From: Brachyhypopomus gauderio
Taxonomy: Eukaryota; Chordata; Actinopteri; Gymnotiformes; Hypopomidae
Length of the DNA stretch: 64,000 nt
Assembly (NCBI RefSeq): GCF_052324685.1
Contig: NC_135220.1
Span: 24,766,678-24,830,677, forward strand
Direction of reading: 5' to 3'
The notes beneath the pieces were generated by a model that saw nothing but the letters and a program-made list of their open reading frames with translations, had not been told where the DNA came from and searched no databases. The position numbers and the translations under genes are program-made. This document shows positions 60,593 to 64,000 of this stretch, in pieces (the stretch's first letter is position 1; every line of letters begins with the position of its first letter).

Positions 60593-62569
60593 GTCAGTGG
60601 ACAACCCCCTTCCCAACACACACACAAACACACACAAACTCACGCCCGGCCGTCTTCACACCAGCCGTCTGAAATGGATCAATTAATATCGGTGAATCGA
60701 TCAGCTGATGCATTGAAGTTGCCCGGAGGGTTTTCGTGCGGGTCATGTTTTCACTTGGAATGCAAAGCATGCTGGGAATGATGGTCCCCACGCCCCGCCC
60801 CCCTGCAGAAAGCTCCCGCTGACAACAACAAGAAGAGGAGAAACGCTGACGGACGTCAGCCGTCACCGATCGATATGGGAGCTTTTACAAGCTCAGCTCT
60901 GATCTTACGGGGCTCCTCCAGCTGAACTGATGCTGACGCTGCTGCTGACCGTTAATAAACGTCCGCCCGGCTCTGCAGTGACGCCCATCATTCCTCCCAA
61001 CGCGTTCGCCGAGACGACGGGGCGGTCTCGCAAAAATGAAGCCGACGGTCAGCTCCGACATCAGGAAAGCGTTGGCATAACAACGCCGCGCTCTGACGAA
61101 CGCCCCGCGGCTCTGACACCTGGCTTCGTTTATGACTTGTGCCTTGCGCGACCAGACAAACCTGTAACGTAGTGTTTACGTAGTGTTTTCAACGGAGTGT
61201 TTAGCCCCGGGGAAAGTTTTCTGTCTAGCCTTTGTGGTTCCTGTCTTCCCGGCCTTGCACCTTCTTCACAGGCTGGCTGGTGCCGGCGGGGTTCCGGCGG
61301 GGTTCTGGCGGGTTGAGCGCGTCAGCTGGTCACGAGAGCAGCGGCTATTCTCCGGTCTGGCCACCGACCTAAGAGAAGCCATGGGACCGAGCGAGGGTGT
61401 TGAGTCTCTGTACACTGTATCCCCCCCCCCCCGCCGGGGTGAAGAATAAGCTGCCACACCATATATGGGCGTGAATGTCAGAATTGTCGTATTGGATGTT
61501 TGTGGATTTCTTTCTTTCTCTAGTTATTTATTTACTTTGACTGTCTTGTTTGATTTGGATTTTGTTGTTCCTTTCACATTTCTGCTATACCGTTTAAAAA
61601 TGATGATCTCAGCCAGATGCAATGCCTTCACTTTGTCATGTAGACAAGACGTACAGTACAATGAAATCTTTTCTGTGCATATCCCTGCTTGAAGAATACA
61701 GGGTCGGCCCCCGCTGCCCTGGTGCGTCTAGGCTAGCGTTGTTAGCGGAATTGCACCAGGGGTTTCAACACAACAGTAAAAGTGTAATTGCACTCACATA
61801 TTGTTATTAATAATCAGCACTGTGTAAAAGGCGCCCCCGTCTGCGCTGAAGTTCACGTTAAGTAACTCACCCCCCTCCCCAGCAATGTTATGAACTGGTG
61901 GCGGCCATCTGCTGAGGCACTATGACATGTCAGCACGTGGCTGGCCTAACGAGCGTGTGCAACGAGCTTGGCGCGCGGCTACGCCCGCGGGGTCACCCTG
62001 CTGCCGTGCTATTAAAAGCCCTCCTCGCCCCACAGTCTCGTTAGCTCCACCCAGAAGCTCACACTCATTGGTCAGGAGACATGGGCAGTGTTTTGTTTCT
62101 TCTTCTTTTCCCCTCACTGTATTGGCTGGCGCCAGTCTGTGAGGGGGTGTGAGGGGGTGTGAAGGTGAGAGTGAGAGAGGGTGTGAGAGTGAGAGGGTGA
62201 GAAAGGGTGAGAGGGTGTGTGAGAGGATGCTTTTTTGGAAGATAATCAGACTAGAGCTCTTTCTCCTAGTACACAACAAAGAATTTCTGGTCCGGCAGGT
62301 TTTTGGTTCTGGCCGTGTCCTTTCCGAGTCCTCGTTGGTTTCTCTTTGGGGTCGGCGGGAGTGGGAAAAGGAACTCGACGGCCTTGGGAAGGAAACGCTG
62401 TCACAGGAAGAACGGCAGAATTCCTGCCTCCCGTTTCCCTGTCGCTGCTCTTACGGTCCGCCCCCCCCCCCCACGCAACACTACCACCGCGTCACAGCCG
62501 AGCTCCAGCTGCCATGGTTACGGATGACATCAGCAAGAGCAATCATTTGTTTGCTCTGTGCGCGTGTGT

Positions 62570-62600
<31 letters not shown>

Positions 62601-64000
62601 GGCAATCGAGGGAGAGGTCACGATGATGCAGGCACGTTGCTAGGGCAACTTTCACTCTGTTGATCTGGTTATCCCTGTGCTAACGACGAGCTCTGGAGGT
62701 GCACAGCAGCGCAGCACAGCAGACGGGGGGGGCGAGGCTTATCCGCACAGAAACCCCACCCACACTCGCTCCGGACTCAGGATGGGGAGGCAACCGGGCT
62801 TCACTACAAACCCAGCCATCACGACCAAATGAAAAACCTTTGCACGTCTCCCTAACACCGCGCAGACAGCCGCAGCTACCCGCCCGGCCCGGGGTTCCGG
62901 TCCACTTCGCCGTCTTGGCCGACTCCATTAAGAGCCCTGGGAGACGGGCTGCCCGGACAGCCTTCCCGCTCCGTACACATGTAGGCACTTTTTCCACCGA
63001 GCTCAAGTCATCAGACTGCAGCCCGTCAGCGGGCGGAGACGCCCGGCAGCCCGCCAGGAGAACCGTCTCCGGTCAGGCTTCCTCGTCGTACGCGCTGGCT
63101 GTGCAACGACTTTCAGACGGTCCAGCGTAGCGGTGGGAGCTCCCTGGAGCGCCGTGTCCAGCGCCAGGAAACATCACCTCCTCCTCTCCTCTTATTAATA
63201 TTTAATGGGGAAAATTCATTACAGGAATTGGGATATTGGAGGATGGGGTGGAGGGGGTGGAGGGGGTTCGTGGAGAAAATAAGAGCACCATCACTAAGTT
63301 AATTAACACTGAGTGCAGAGAGGCGTCTTCCCATCTTCATAGAGGAGCTGAGATCAGTACTTTGAAATGAGTATAACAAAATAGTCCCGAGAGACAGCAG
63401 AAGCGCTCTCTCTCTCTCTCCCGTTCTCTCTCTCCCTCTCCCTTTCTCTCGCTCCCTCCCTCCCTCCGTCCACCCCTCCAACCACATGCTCCACCCTCCA
63501 CCAACATAACTCAGCACTGTGGGGTTGGAGCTGTAGCCCATAAGAGAAACAGAACCCCACCCAATAATTAGGTTTCAAGCTCTCTGGGACTAACTGGATC
63601 AGCACACGGTTAAACGGCCGTATCCGCCCAGTTCTGAACGATGGGGTCTGTTGGCGCTCTACATCAGTGCAAACACACCAGGGTGGAGCTGTAGTGAACA
63701 CATGAAGAATGGAGCGAGCCTTCTATTGTTCGCGTGCCGTCGTCTAGCCATCACATTAGACAAAGAGACAGAATTTTCGTGCGTGTTTGTGTGCACATGT
63801 TTGCGTGTGCACACTTGTGCGCGTGCGTGCACGTGTATGTGCGTGTGTCTCTGTGTGAGTGCACGTGCTGCTGCCGCTGCTGGGTGGATTGATGGTGGAT
63901 TGATGGTGTCCTGGGCGATGGGTGTCGGGCCTGATGTCAGCTGTCAGCGTTGTAATGAAGTGCTGGCTGCTGCCACTCAGAACAGCAAGAGCAGACCACT
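60593..64000 (+). other. pitpnm2 intron sequence to window end
   Basis: No further PITP-domain exon is recognisable. The stretch has poly-C runs (about 61,421-61,431 and 62,460-62,472), a TG-then-G run (62,561-62,602) and a CT-rich tract (63,398-63,465). GC-rich patches at 61,940-62,110 and 62,680-63,130 contain open frames without recognisable products. The first patch has ATTAAAAG and an inverted CCAAT (ATTGGTCA), and could be another promoter. Confidence 0.5.
62561..62602 (+). repeat. (TG)n followed by poly-G
   Basis: TG repeat running directly into about 19 G. The exact G count is doubtful. Confidence 0.85.

Noticed and set aside
60809-60900. Possible second pitpnm2 coding exon (KAPADNNKKRRNADG)
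   Set aside because: There is an acceptor-like CCCCTGCAG before it, but no clear donor and no resemblance to the PITP domain that should follow MIQ.
62699-63130. GC-rich 143-codon open frame
   Set aside because: Low-complexity composition, no recognisable family, no splice context and overlapping open frames on both strands; typical of GC-rich intron.

Overview
The window is nuclear DNA of a ray-finned fish, most likely a teleost. It holds spliced genes with short introns and GT-AG boundaries, and every recognisable protein is a vertebrate family member. It also has many TG/CA microsatellites, poly-C tracts, tRNA-derived SINE tails of a common fish type, a palindromic TA-flanked MITE and a short hAT relic. 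The species cannot be named from the sequence.

Layout. 1-2,631 (+): 3' exons of a HIP1R-type clathrin/actin adaptor. 3,704-10,646 (+): complete RILPL1. 11,990-12,784 (-): SNRNP35. 14,354 to about 16,811 (-): KMT5A, the H4K20 monomethyltransferase. 19,568-29,545 (+): complete SBNO1, with its promoter and noncoding first exon near 18,100-18,203. 32,329-33,413 (+): complete CDK2AP1. 35,737-48,338 (+): MPHOSPH9, with 23 coding exons and an upstream ORF. From 49,975 to the end: the 5' part of a PITPNM2-type gene, with a CpG-rich noncoding exon, an intron of about 10.5 kb, the ATG exon at 60,515-60,592, then intron sequence to the window edge.

Coding exons were joined by checking splice dinucleotides and codon phase across every junction. 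Resulting lengths are RILPL1 400 aa, SBNO1 1,387 aa (1,400 with a 39-nt cassette), CDK2AP1 115 aa, MPHOSPH9 1,153 aa and SNRNP35 264 aa. All are close to the lengths I recall for the human proteins.

The genes do not form one pathway; the block is an ancient linkage group. From memory, order and orientation from RILPL1 to PITPNM2 mirror human 12q24.31. RILPL2 and MTRFR are absent from their expected gaps, and HIP1R sits beside RILPL1 instead of beyond PITPNM2. No prokaryotic-type system, CRISPR array or virus was seen. The most interesting signals are splicing structures: 3' splice sites built on TG repeats, a minisatellite that copies a splice donor, a GC-AG intron, a cassette exon that swaps the RILPL1 C-terminus, and candidate internal promoters in the PITPNM2 introns.
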